From Spirochaetaceae bacterium (GTDB lineage: Bacteria > Spirochaetota > Spirochaetia > Treponematales > Breznakiellaceae): 34,585 nt of DNA. The stretch is from contig JAISMB010000010.1 in NCBI GenBank assembly GCA_031276945.1, positions 1 through 34,585 on the forward strand, given 5' to 3'. Under the pieces are notes generated by a model. The model ran no database searches and had not been told where the DNA came from. It was given only the letters and a program-made list of their open reading frames with translations. The first letter of the stretch is position 1. Every line of letters starts with the position of its first letter. The position numbers and the translations under genes were made by a program. Positions 1-6,667 of this stretch are shown here, piece after piece.

Positions 1-32
1 TCATAGCAGCCTAATTCCTTTCTTATATCCTC

Positions 33-49
33 AGAGTACCTTTTACTCT
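33..49. other. short hairpin before first gene
   Basis: AGAGTA (33-38) and TACTCT (44-49) form a 6-bp stem with a 5-nt loop in the 79-base leader before the first gene. It could be the foot of an upstream gene's terminator or part of the leader. No T-tract follows and no clear -35/-10 pair was found in bases 1-79. Confidence 0.25.
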
Positions 50-79
50 ATCTCATATCCATACAAAGGAGATTTAGTT

Positions 80-793
80 ATGCTTGACTATTTCTTGGAG
101 CTTAATATGCTCACCAGCGACAATCCGGATGATATGCGCGCCCAGACGGCTAACGTCATATCTTACAATCAAGAAGACATCATTGAGCGGATCTTAAAAA
201 GTGGTGCAGGTCTTACCCGCAGCGATGTGGTATCCGTGCTTGAGGCGCAGCGGCAGATCATCTACGACCTTTTAGCCGAAGGCGCTGCGGTTACCACCGA
301 TCTCTTTAACGCCTTCCCCAGCATACAGGGGGTCTTCATCGGTGCGGAGGATTCCTTTGACTCTAAGCGCCACCGCGTCAAGATACATTTGACCGAAGGG
401 CTGGGGCTGCGAACCGTTGAGGAACGGGTGAAGACAAAGAAGATACTGCCTCTGCAAACCAGCGCGTACATTACGTCAATCACGGATGTAAAGAGCGGCT
501 CGGTCAATAACCTTTTGACGCCGGGGAAGAACCTGCGTATTCACGGCAGCAAGCTGAAGATACTGGGTGATGATCCGTCTGTTGGGGTGTATTTTACTGG
601 AGCAGGCGGTGATGTGAAGGTGGAAGAGACGGATATTATAGAAAACAAACCGACTGAGGTGATGATAATAACCCCTACGCTGAGTCCGGGAGAGTATTAT
701 GTAAAACTAGTAACGCAGTTTACCGGAAGTGCGAAGCCTGCAAAGGGCGTACACACGGCGACTTTTGAGAGAGCGCTCACGGTTACTGCCTAG
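80..793 (+). CDS. HU-like DNA-binding / DUF4469-type Ig-fold protein
   Basis: A 237-aa protein with two apparent parts. The N-terminal ~125 residues resemble the HU/IHF-related DNA-binding domain seen in Bacteroidetes and spirochaete proteins (helical start, TRSDVVSVLE helix, then strands with VFIGAEDSFD and VKIHLTEGLGL). The C-terminal ~95 residues are beta-rich with LTPGKNLRIHGSKLKI and LSPGEYYVKLVTQ, typical of the Ig-like DUF4469 module (assignment from memory). No signal peptide, so probably cytoplasmic. The start at 80 is fixed by AAAGGAG about 8 bases upstream. The gene stands alone and is followed directly by a tandem hairpin array. Likely a nucleoid-associated or DNA-binding protein; DNA targets cannot be read from the sequence. 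Confidence 0.75.
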   Translation: MLDYFLELNMLTSDNPDDMRAQTANVISYNQEDIIERILKSGAGLTRSDVVSVLEAQRQIIYDLLAEGAAVTTDLFNAFPSIQGVFIGAEDSFDSKRHRVKIHLTEGLGLRTVEERVKTKKILPLQTSAYITSITDVKSGSVNNLLTPGKNLRIHGSKLKILGDDPSVGVYFTGAGGDVKVEETDIIENKPTEVMIITPTLSPGEYYVKLVTQFTGSAKPAKGVHTATFERALTVTA

Positions 794-794
794 T

Positions 795-880
795 GTCAGA
801 GTGGCTGACTGGGTGCAGTCAGAGTGGCTGACTGGGTGCGGTCAGAGTGGCTGACTGGATGCAGTCAGAGTGGCTGACTG
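795..880. repeat. tandem hairpin array, four 23-bp units
   Basis: Four head-to-tail units start at 795, 818, 841 and 864 with period 23. Each holds GTCAG-AGTGG-CTGAC, and CAGTCAG/CTGACTG can form a 7-bp stem where units join. Units differ by single bases in the spacer (gggtgca, gggtgcg, ggatgca). The array starts two bases after the stop codon of the preceding gene, so it could act as an end-of-transcript structure, although no T-tract follows. Confidence 0.85.
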
Positions 881-896
881 CAAAGTGTGGCTATAA

Positions 897-1051
897 CAAA
901 AAAGAGACCCCAGCAACCGGCGCTTATTCTTGGCAGGATGACACCGGTTACCGGGTACAACTGAATACGGTACTATAATACTATGAACGAAACCCTTTGA
1001 CCATAAGGATCGTTCACTGGGTAAAACGACAGTATTCAGTCCTCTTTTTTG
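897..1051. other. large nested inverted repeat, candidate structured RNA or MITE-like element
   Basis: Four nested or side-by-side complementary pairs are visible: CAAAAAAGAG (897-906) with CTCTTTTTTG (1042-1051); AACCGG (915-920) with CCGGTT (944-949); ACTGAATAC (960-968) with GTATTCAGT (1032-1040); TGAACGA (984-990) with TCGTTCA (1010-1016). This gives a closing stem, a side hairpin and a long interrupted arm, a three-way-junction layout. The 3' end of either strand is a T6 run. It matches no riboswitch or housekeeping RNA that I recognise. A small inverted-repeat element with terminal repeats is the main alternative. Confidence 0.6.
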
Positions 1052-1080
1052 ATGCTCCGCCCTACAAGGGGCGGATATAC

Positions 1081-1123
1081 GCACAGGACACGTAAGGGCG
1101 CGTTGCGTACACAGTGTCCGTGC
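1081..1123 (+). other. leader hairpin upstream of lipoprotein gene
   Basis: GCAC-A-GGACAC (1081-1091) pairs with GTGTCC-GTGC (1114-1123), ten base pairs with one bulged A and a 22-nt loop. It ends 12 bases before the Shine-Dalgarno of the lipoprotein gene, so it may shape its leader. No ligand-binding class is recognised. Confidence 0.45.
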
Positions 1124-1147
1124 CTTTCCTAAAAAAGGAGGATGACT

Positions 1148-1507
1148 ATGAAGTTATCCAGATTTTTAGTAGGTATTATCGCTATAGGGGCGATAATCGG
1201 TATGGTTCTTACAGGCTGTGAATCCACTGATTGGGCGGCAGTTTCGGAGAGTCTTGATACTGCGAATAATGAGTTTACCAATGCGTACAGCAGTAACAGT
1301 GAAGAAGGGCTGACTTATACTATTTATAACAAGTCATCAGTACCGGTTACCGTGCAGGACTCAACTGGTGCGATAACTATTGCACCAAACGGCCGGGGAA
1401 GCGCGCGCTTTAACAAGAACGCGAGTATTTACGATGTTGTGTATGACGCGGACGCCCCTGTAGAGGTTGACCAGTCAGGCACAACTTTTACCTTTACCGA
1501 TAGATAG
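1148..1507 (+). CDS. small lipoprotein, unknown function
   Basis: A 119-aa predicted lipoprotein. The N-terminus MKLSRFLVGI is followed by a hydrophobic stretch and a lipobox VLTGC with Cys at residue 24, so it should be lipidated and membrane-anchored. The mature part is short and beta-like: TYTIYNKSSVPVTVQDSTG and APNGRGSARF are reminiscent of small beta-sandwich modules, but no family is recognised. An in-frame ATG lies at 1142, but AGGAGG occupies 1136-1141 directly before it; the ATG at 1148 has a proper 6-base spacing and is preferred. A hairpin lies upstream of the Shine-Dalgarno. The next small exported protein follows in the same direction after about 95 bases with an intervening hairpin. 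Confidence 0.75.
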   Translation: MKLSRFLVGIIAIGAIIGMVLTGCESTDWAAVSESLDTANNEFTNAYSSNSEEGLTYTIYNKSSVPVTVQDSTGAITIAPNGRGSARFNKNASIYDVVYDADAPVEVDQSGTTFTFTDR

Positions 1508-1530
1508 TCTTTTACCGTAATCGTTCAAAT

Positions 1531-1557
1531 GCTGCCACAAGAAGAGCTTGCGGCAGC
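1531..1557 (+). other. intercistronic hairpin
   Basis: GCTGCC (1531-1536) pairs with GGCAGC (1552-1557), and CAAG (1538-1541) with CTTG (1547-1550), around the loop AAGAG. It is a strong stem between two small exported-protein genes. With no T-run after it, it is more likely an mRNA-processing or stabilising structure than an intrinsic terminator. Confidence 0.5.
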
Positions 1558-1602
1558 TCATCAAATGCTCCGCAATGAGGATAAACTATGAAAGGATATG
1601 TT

Positions 1603-1935
1603 ATGAAAAAAAAGAGTATTATTACCTTGATCTTATTGATCACTTTTGTTATTGGAAGTGTTTATGCTTTGCAAGATGAACCGAGGATCTCTGGAAAAGG
1701 GACAAAGGTGCTGCTGTTAGCGAATACAAATCCCAAACCGCCCAAGAAAAACGAGGATCTTGGACGTCTCGAAGGTGAACTTTGTGTTTATTACCTAGAT
1801 GCAGAAGGGGAAAAACGGGAAACCTCTGTAGATTACAATCTTCTGGCAGGCGGCACTAAGACTGTCCCAATACCCGGTAAAATTATTGGATGGGCTACAC
1901 TCTATTGTTCAGTTATAGACGAAATTAAAAACTAA
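1603..1935 (+). CDS. small secreted protein, unknown function
   Basis: A 110-aa protein with a classical signal peptide: MKKKS, then a long hydrophobic core (IITLILLITFVIGSV) and a probable signal peptidase I site VYA/LQ. The mature domain of about 88 residues holds two Cys (in ELCVYYL and TLYCSVID) that could form a disulfide if it is periplasmic. No lipobox. An in-frame ATG at 1588 exists, but AAAGGA at 1591-1596 sits before the ATG at 1603, which also gives the cleaner signal peptide. No family recognised. It ends 25 bases before a strong terminator and is probably co-transcribed with the upstream lipoprotein. Confidence 0.65.
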   Translation: MKKKSIITLILLITFVIGSVYALQDEPRISGKGTKVLLLANTNPKPPKKNEDLGRLEGELCVYYLDAEGEKRETSVDYNLLAGGTKTVPIPGKIIGWATLYCSVIDEIKN

Positions 1936-1960
1936 CTAGTGCTTTTTTAGATATAGAAGA

Positions 1961-1996
1961 AAAGCCCCCTTTACGGGGGCTTTCTACTTTTTTATT
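1961..1996. terminator. bidirectional intrinsic terminator
   Basis: AAAGCCCCC (1961-1969) and GGGGGCTTT (1975-1983) form a 9-bp GC-rich stem with loop TTTAC, followed by CTACTTTTTT on the plus strand. On the minus strand the stem is followed by a pyrimidine-rich CTTTTCTTCT stretch. It separates the plus-strand small secreted protein from the convergent minus-strand ABC importer operon and can serve both. Confidence 0.9.
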
Positions 1997-2008
1997 ATAC
2001 TATTCTAT

Positions 2009-3322
2009 TTATTTTTTAGATAAGCGGGTGAGCAAGTCGTAGATCTGTTGACCGCCCTGCACGGGGGTGATCCGACCAAAAGCCACTTGCTGATAAATGA
2101 AGTTAAGCGTACTGTTCAATTCCGTGTCATTGGGCAGATGGGCTGTTTCCGGTGAGGTGTGCGGACCTGCTATGTCGTGGTATTTGAATACCTTCTGGTC
2201 TGCCGGAGTTGCCACAGCAGCAGCGCCTTCACGGAAGGTCGCCGAAGAGGAAATACCGCGATCATTACCGATGATCTTTCCAGCATCAGGACTATTGACA
2301 AGGAAGTTGACGAATTGCAACGCCGCTTGAATGTTTTTTGATGCCGCATTGATCGTGTAAACCTGACTCAACTGCGGCCACAATGCCTTAGTCGCAACAG
2401 CACCGGGCAGCTCAATAAGATCCAACTCATCGGTTGTATTTGCTTGATAACCGGCAAATTGATTTGACACTATAAAGCCTATAGCAACTTTACCGGCAAT
2501 AAGCGATGAGCTGTCAGCGCCTGTTTCTGCATAACCGGCTGCTATATCAGCCGGAGGAATGAGTCCATTATCCCGATAGTCTTTGAAAAGCTCAAGAAAC
2601 TTCTGGGCATCCGCCGCTTTCACTTTGGTTGTTCCGGATACTTCATCATAAATTGGTGTGCCGTTCCAGCGAAGCCAATAGCCAAAACCGGTAGAACCGG
2701 AGGCTGTAGAACCAAAATCCTGAAGCGGGAATACACCGGCAGGCAGTTTTGACTTAATGGATGCCAAGTATGCACGGAATTCTTCCCATGTTGAGCTAAC
2801 CGGCGGCAGAGGCGCACCTACTTTTGTCAGAAGCGTCTTGTTATAGACAAATGCCGGTATGGTAGCACCGGTGGAGAGAGCATAGAGGTGCCCTTCTTTA
2901 GTTCCGGCTGCTATAGCGCCCGCATCTATCTTTGATGTATCAAGCACGGTTCCAACATAAGGATCCAAGTTGAGCGGGATACCCTTTGCAATATAATCCG
3001 GATAATTGCCGCCCATCTGAATAATGTCAGGAGCATTACCGCCGGCAAGCTGTGTATCCACCTTGTTGAAGTGATCTCCTGTTCCACCGGAAACCTCTAT
3101 ATTAACAATAATTCCCGGATTGGCAGCCTGAAACACGTCAATAGCAGCTTGGCTTGCCTTTATTCTACTTTCGCTGCCCCAAAATGCCCATCGGATAACC
3201 GTTGCACCGCCGGGGGTTGTTGCTGCCCCTCCGGTACTCGTACCTCCCTGCGTACGACCACTTGCAAAAACCATTGCTGAACTCGCCCAAAGAGCCAACA
3301 ATACAAATGCAATTTTCTTCAT
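2009..3322 (-). CDS. sugar ABC transporter substrate-binding protein (family 1)
   Basis: A 437-aa extracellular solute-binding protein of the MalE/UgpB type, the sugar-capturing part of an ABC importer. The signal peptide MKKIAFVLLALWASSAMVFA is followed by a flexible SGRTQGGTSTGG start typical of treponemal binding proteins. TVIRWAFWGSES begins lobe 1; further landmarks are GGNAPDIIQMGGNYPDYI and GKVAIGFIVS. There is no lipobox, so it is periplasmic or loosely held. The reading frame stays open to a TTG at 3334, but GGAGG just upstream of the ATG at 3322 fixes the start there. It is the last of three genes in its operon, after two permeases. No ATPase is in the window, so a shared MsiK/UgpC-like ATPase is probably encoded elsewhere. 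The ligand is not predictable. Confidence 0.9.
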   Translation of the reverse strand: MKKIAFVLLALWASSAMVFASGRTQGGTSTGGAATTPGGATVIRWAFWGSESRIKASQAAIDVFQAANPGIIVNIEVSGGTGDHFNKVDTQLAGGNAPDIIQMGGNYPDYIAKGIPLNLDPYVGTVLDTSKIDAGAIAAGTKEGHLYALSTGATIPAFVYNKTLLTKVGAPLPPVSSTWEEFRAYLASIKSKLPAGVFPLQDFGSTASGSTGFGYWLRWNGTPIYDEVSGTTKVKAADAQKFLELFKDYRDNGLIPPADIAAGYAETGADSSSLIAGKVAIGFIVSNQFAGYQANTTDELDLIELPGAVATKALWPQLSQVYTINAASKNIQAALQFVNFLVNSPDAGKIIGNDRGISSSATFREGAAAVATPADQKVFKYHDIAGPHTSPETAHLPNDTELNSTLNFIYQQVAFGRITPVQGGQQIYDLLTRLSKK

Positions 3323-3353
3323 AAAAACCTCCAAAAAATTTATATTGAGGGAT

Positions 3354-4202
3354 TTACCCCTTCATACCTGTTGTAGCTATGCCTTGTACAAAATACTTCT
3401 GCAATGAAAAGAACAGCACAAAGCAGGGAACAATAGAAAGAACCGCCATAGCAAACATAGAACCCCATGATGACATACCAGAAGAATCAATAAAGAGCCG
3501 CAACCCCATAGGAACCGTATATTTTTCAGGCGAATTAAGATACAAAAGCTGGTTAAAGAAATCGTCCCATGTCCACAAAAAAGTAAAGAGTACGGTTGTG
3601 ATAATAGCCGGTATTGATAAGGGAAGAATTATCTTAAAATAGATGCCGAATTTACTACAGCCATCAATGACCGCAGATTCATCTAAATCCTTAGGAAGAG
3701 CGCGGATAAACTGTACTAAAAGAAAAATAAAAAAAGCATCGGTAGCGAACAGTTTGGGAACGATTAAGGGAAGATAGCTGTCAATCCAGCCGAAGCCGCG
3801 GAAGATAATGTACCGGGGAATAGTGGTAACATGACCGGGCAGCATCAGAGTCAACATCATAAGAGCAAACCAGAAATTCCTGCCCACAAATTTGAGACGG
3901 GCGAAGGCGTAGGCGGTAAAAGTGCAAAAAACCGCGTTACATATAACGCACAGAATACAGACAATAAAGGAATTCTTAAAGAAAGCGCCAAAACTGACGA
4001 TACCTATTCCTCCCCAGCCGTTCACGTAATTCTGTAGTGTTACTGATTTCGGAATCAGACTGGGGTCGCTGAAAATCATATTGCCTTCCTTAAAGGAAGC
4101 GGCTATGAGCCAGATGACCGGATACAGCATTCCTATACCCAGCACGATAATAATTATATTAGAAAAACCTGCAAAGAGCAGTTTTGTTGTTTGCCGTCTC
4201 AT
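3354..4202 (-). CDS. carbohydrate ABC transporter permease, MalG/UgpE type
   Basis: A 282-aa inner-membrane permease with six likely membrane segments (first near IIIIVLGIGMLYPVIWLIAAS). The EAA loop that docks the ATPase is visible as ESAVIDGCSKFGIYFKIILP near residue 190, where the usual EAA alanines are partly replaced (ESAVIDG). The frame is open further upstream, but the ATG at 4202 overlaps the stop of the preceding permease by one base (TAATG), a standard coupling arrangement, and begins with the expected MRRQTTK. Partner of the adjacent MalF-type permease and the binding protein at 2009-3322. Confidence 0.92.
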   Translation of the reverse strand: MRRQTTKLLFAGFSNIIIIVLGIGMLYPVIWLIAASFKEGNMIFSDPSLIPKSVTLQNYVNGWGGIGIVSFGAFFKNSFIVCILCVICNAVFCTFTAYAFARLKFVGRNFWFALMMLTLMLPGHVTTIPRYIIFRGFGWIDSYLPLIVPKLFATDAFFIFLLVQFIRALPKDLDESAVIDGCSKFGIYFKIILPLSIPAIITTVLFTFLWTWDDFFNQLLYLNSPEKYTVPMGLRLFIDSSGMSSWGSMFAMAVLSIVPCFVLFFSLQKYFVQGIATTGMKG

Positions 4203-5128
4203 TATTCTCCACTCCCGTAAGTAACTAATGATCCTGATGCACGGAATGTCAAGACCGTTAAACCAGCGATGATAAGCAGGAGTACCCATGCCATAGCGGA
4301 GGCATAGCCCATTTCATAGAAGGCAAATCCCTTGAGATACAGGTACAGGCTGTAGAACATAGTTGAATCGACCGGTCCTCCTGATCCTCCGGAGACAATA
4401 AATGCCTGAGTAAAGGATTGGAAGGCGCTTATCATCTGCATAACAAGGTTAAAGAAGATTATAGGGGACAAACTCGGCAGAGTAATAGCCAAGAACTGTC
4501 TTACTTTTCCGGCGCCGTCCACACTTGCCGCCTCGTAGTACTCCTGAGGAATCTGTTTAAGACCGGCTAAAAAGATGATCATAGGCGAGCCGAATTGCCA
4601 TACTGCCAGCAATATTAAGGTATACAGAGCGTATTGAGGGTTAGAAATCCATGCCGGCGGGTTTGCATTAAATACCGCGCGGAGAATGGCATTTATGATT
4701 CCATCCGCCGCAAAGAGCCGCCGCCACAAAACCGCAATAGCTACAGAACCTCCCAGCAGCGTGGGAATATAATAAATTGTTCGGTAAAAGGGAATAAGGC
4801 GCAGCTTCTGATTCATCAACATCGCGACAGCAAGCGCGAAAACCAATTTAAGCGGTACTGATATAAACACAAAACGGAACGTAACAAACAAAGAATTAAG
4901 GAAACGGGTATCTTTGGGATACTGGTCATTCCCTCCAAACATAACAAAGAAATTGCGTATTCCTATCCATTGCGGCGGTCTCAGTATATCGTATTGGGTA
5001 AAAGATAAGTACAAAGAGTAAATCATAGGATAAAAAGTGAGAACAAAAAAACCAAGAAGCCATGGAATAAGAAAAACATAACTTGAAATATTATTGTGGA
5101 TTAGTTTACCTAAACTCTTACCTTTCAT
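4202..5128 (-). CDS. carbohydrate ABC transporter permease, MalF/UgpA type
   Basis: A 308-aa first permease of the importer. The N-terminus leads into SYVFLIPWLLGFFVLTFYPM, the usual first membrane helix of this family, and the EAA motif reads EYYEAASVDGAGKVRQFLAI near residue 200. The start ATG at 5128 has AAGGAGG six to seven bases upstream. It is the promoter-proximal gene of the operon permease-permease-binding protein; a typical gene order puts the binding protein first, so the order here is reversed. Together they import an unidentified mono- or oligosaccharide. Confidence 0.93.
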   Translation of the reverse strand: MKGKSLGKLIHNNISSYVFLIPWLLGFFVLTFYPMIYSLYLSFTQYDILRPPQWIGIRNFFVMFGGNDQYPKDTRFLNSLFVTFRFVFISVPLKLVFALAVAMLMNQKLRLIPFYRTIYYIPTLLGGSVAIAVLWRRLFAADGIINAILRAVFNANPPAWISNPQYALYTLILLAVWQFGSPMIIFLAGLKQIPQEYYEAASVDGAGKVRQFLAITLPSLSPIIFFNLVMQMISAFQSFTQAFIVSGGSGGPVDSTMFYSLYLYLKGFAFYEMGYASAMAWVLLLIIAGLTVLTFRASGSLVTYGSGE

Positions 5129-5152
5129 AAATCCTCCTTGGATACTTCATAG

Positions 5153-5180
5153 ATTATAGTATGCTTTTATATTACGCAAG
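5153..5180 (-). promoter_or_regulatory. candidate promoter of ABC importer operon
   Basis: On the minus strand a perfect TATAAT (5153-5158) lies 15 bases from TTGCGT (5174-5179), or 16 from CTTGCG. The predicted transcript start near 5146 leaves an 18-base leader carrying the AAGGAGG ribosome site. No operator was identified. The remaining DNA from about 5190 to 5373 holds nothing I can name. Confidence 0.45.
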
Positions 5181-5373
5181 ACAAAAGTGAGTAGTCTGCT
5201 TTGAAATACCGTGTATTCTAATATTAACTCGTATTTATCAGCCGTGAATGGATAATACAACAAACGTGATAGATAAAAAAGTCAAATCAAGCGCGCCATA
5301 ATCAGTATTCATAATCCTTTTTCAAAGTTTCGGCACTGTATCAAAAGCGGTGTACGACTCTTCGTCTCTCAGC

Positions 5374-5385
5374 GGTCAGACCTCG
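5374..5385. repeat. dispersed palindrome copy (GGTCAGACCTCG)
   Basis: One copy of the odd palindrome family whose full form is TAGGTCAGACCTCG. It lies 34 bases left of the 21-bp tandem array, between convergent ends of the repeat array and the importer promoter region. Confidence 0.7.
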
Positions 5386-5419
5386 CTCAAAGCAAGCCCG
5401 CATCCCCGATGAGCGTGCT

Positions 5420-5713
5420 ATGCTTAAGGTAAAACAGGCTATTCTTAACCAAGAACGAGTCATTCTTAAGGTAAAACAGGCTATTCTTAACCAAGAATGA
5501 GTCATTCTTAAGGTAAAACAGGCTATTCTTAACCAAGAATGAGTCATTCTTAAGGTAAAATGAGGCATTCTTAACTAAGAACGAGTCATTCTTAAGGTAA
5601 AATGAGGCATTCTTAACTAAGAACGAGTCATTCTTAAGGTAAAATGAGGCATTCTTAACATAAAACAGGCGATTCTTAACCAAGAATGAGTCATTCTTAA
5701 GGTAAAATGAGCG
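5420..5713. repeat. 21-bp tandem repeat array, 14 units
   Basis: Fourteen 21-bp units run from 5420 to 5713, nearly all starting ATTCTTAA, with a partial unit following. Two unit types mostly alternate: ATTCTTAAGGTAAAACAGGC-type and ATTCTTAACCAAGAACGAGT-type, giving a 42-bp higher-order period. Because 21 is a multiple of 3, two minus-strand frames stay open (SLFYLKN/DSFLVKN and FTLRMTHSWLRI peptides), but neither looks like a genuine protein. The array sits just downstream of the nitroreductase stop codon. Sequence differences between units are few (C/T at two or three positions), suggesting recent expansion. Confidence 0.9.
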
Positions 5714-5786
5714 ATTCTTATACAGCTCCACAGGGGGATTGTGCTGCAAGGCGTATTTGCACGATCAGCGGCGGCTTTATATCTCT

Positions 5787-6539
5787 TTATTCTGTTCGTT
5801 CTTGGTCTTTGGTGAATGGTGCGCTGAAACACAGCACAGAACGATTCATTTCCTGCGCAAAATCAGACAGGTATTTCCGCTTACAAAAGGCAGTCATGTA
5901 CTGGTTGAAATCTCTGCCCGGAGATAAATCATTGAAGAGCCGGCGCAATTCAGGTTCAGAAAGAGCGGAATAGTAATTCTTCCTGACAAGATATTCCCGC
6001 GGGGGTCTTTTGGGTTTGTTCCGTTCCGCCGCCTGTTGAGTGGGATAGCCGAACACGAGCATCGTTGCCGGTACAACCCACGAATCTAAGTGGAGAAGCG
6101 CTGCTACCTCTTCTTGATTTTCAAGAATATCCCCAATATAGCAGGAACCAAGTCCTAAAAAATGGGCTGCCATGACCATATTCTGCGCCGCAATGACGGC
6201 ATCTTCACAGGCAAGAAGCATATCGCCCAGCCCGGGACGGCGCGGATCGAGACCGGCGTAATGATAACAATCAAGCCAGCGGCGGCAATCGGCAAGCAGC
6301 ACCAGCACAAAAGGAGCTGTGGCAATAAAAGGCTGATTATCACAGAGCAGCGCCAATTTTTCTTTAAGCGCCTGTTCTTCAAGAACAATGATAGTGTAGA
6401 GCTGCTGATTACCCGCGCTGGGAGCCGCGATTCCCGCATCAATGATAAGCTCTTTTATCTCTTGCGGTACTGCTTTGTCCAGAAAAGATCGGACTGATTT
6501 ACGGTCGAAAAAAGCTTGAAGCGCATCGTTCTGTATCAT
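5787..6539 (-). CDS. nitroreductase family protein (NfsA-like, FMN-dependent)
   Basis: A 250-aa nitroreductase-fold oxidoreductase that would bind FMN and use NAD(P)H to reduce nitro compounds or quinones in the cytoplasm. Visible hallmarks: RKSVRSF (residues 13-19, FMN phosphate contact), APSAGNQQ (39-46), a middle helix ending LGLGSCYIGDI, the dimer/flavin region near 130, and the basic KRPPREYLV tail typical of the NfsA/Frp branch. Length fits NfsA-like enzymes (about 240-250). No ribosome-binding site precedes the ATG; instead a -10 box ends six bases before it, so translation is probably leaderless. It is divergent from the 664-aa gene at 6668. The true substrate is unknown. Confidence 0.88.
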   Translation of the reverse strand: MIQNDALQAFFDRKSVRSFLDKAVPQEIKELIIDAGIAAPSAGNQQLYTIIVLEEQALKEKLALLCDNQPFIATAPFVLVLLADCRRWLDCYHYAGLDPRRPGLGDMLLACEDAVIAAQNMVMAAHFLGLGSCYIGDILENQEEVAALLHLDSWVVPATMLVFGYPTQQAAERNKPKRPPREYLVRKNYYSALSEPELRRLFNDLSPGRDFNQYMTAFCKRKYLSDFAQEMNRSVLCFSAPFTKDQERTE

Positions 6540-6545
6540 GGATTT

Positions 6546-6574
6546 ATTGTAGAGGGATTAAATGAGAAATACAA
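6546..6574 (-). promoter_or_regulatory. leaderless promoter of nitroreductase
   Basis: Minus-strand TTGTAT (6569-6574), 17-base spacer, TACAAT (6546-6551), then six bases to the ATG at 6539. Transcription would start on or next to the A of the start codon, and no Shine-Dalgarno is present. Confidence 0.6.
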
Positions 6575-6632
6575 GGCTTACGCGTGCGGCGCAGGCGTTA
6601 CTGATTATGCCTTTATACGAATGACAGAGAGC

Positions 6633-6661
6633 TTGAGCTTTCACTATTATCACTATATAAT
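6633..6661 (+). promoter_or_regulatory. leaderless promoter of 664-aa gene
   Basis: TTGAGC (6633-6638), exact 17-base spacer, perfect TATAAT (6656-6661), then six bases to the ATG at 6668. The expected transcription start coincides with the start codon and there is no ribosome-binding site. It faces away from the matching promoter of the nitroreductase 60 bases to the left. Confidence 0.65.
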
Positions 6662-6667
6662 AAAATT

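Noticed and set aside
795-880. CRISPR-like look of the hairpin array (also 5420-5713 and 30348-30456)
   Set aside because: Spacers are too short and nearly identical between units, and no cas gene is present, so these are tandem repeats.
842-1084. Minus-strand 80-codon open frame
   Set aside because: It covers the hairpin array and the nested inverted repeat, with no start signal or protein-like composition.
3323-3334. Upstream TTG start for the sugar-binding protein (and the similar TTG at 12423 for enolase)
   Set aside because: The TTG codons overlap the GGAGG ribosome sites, so the following ATG is the real start in both genes.
5387-5832. Minus-strand open frames of 120, 75 and 71 codons with repeated SFYLKND or FTLRMTHSW peptides
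   Set aside because: They are by-products of the 21-bp tandem DNA repeat; two frames are open at once, there is no ribosome site, and the non-repeat ends are unrelated to any family.
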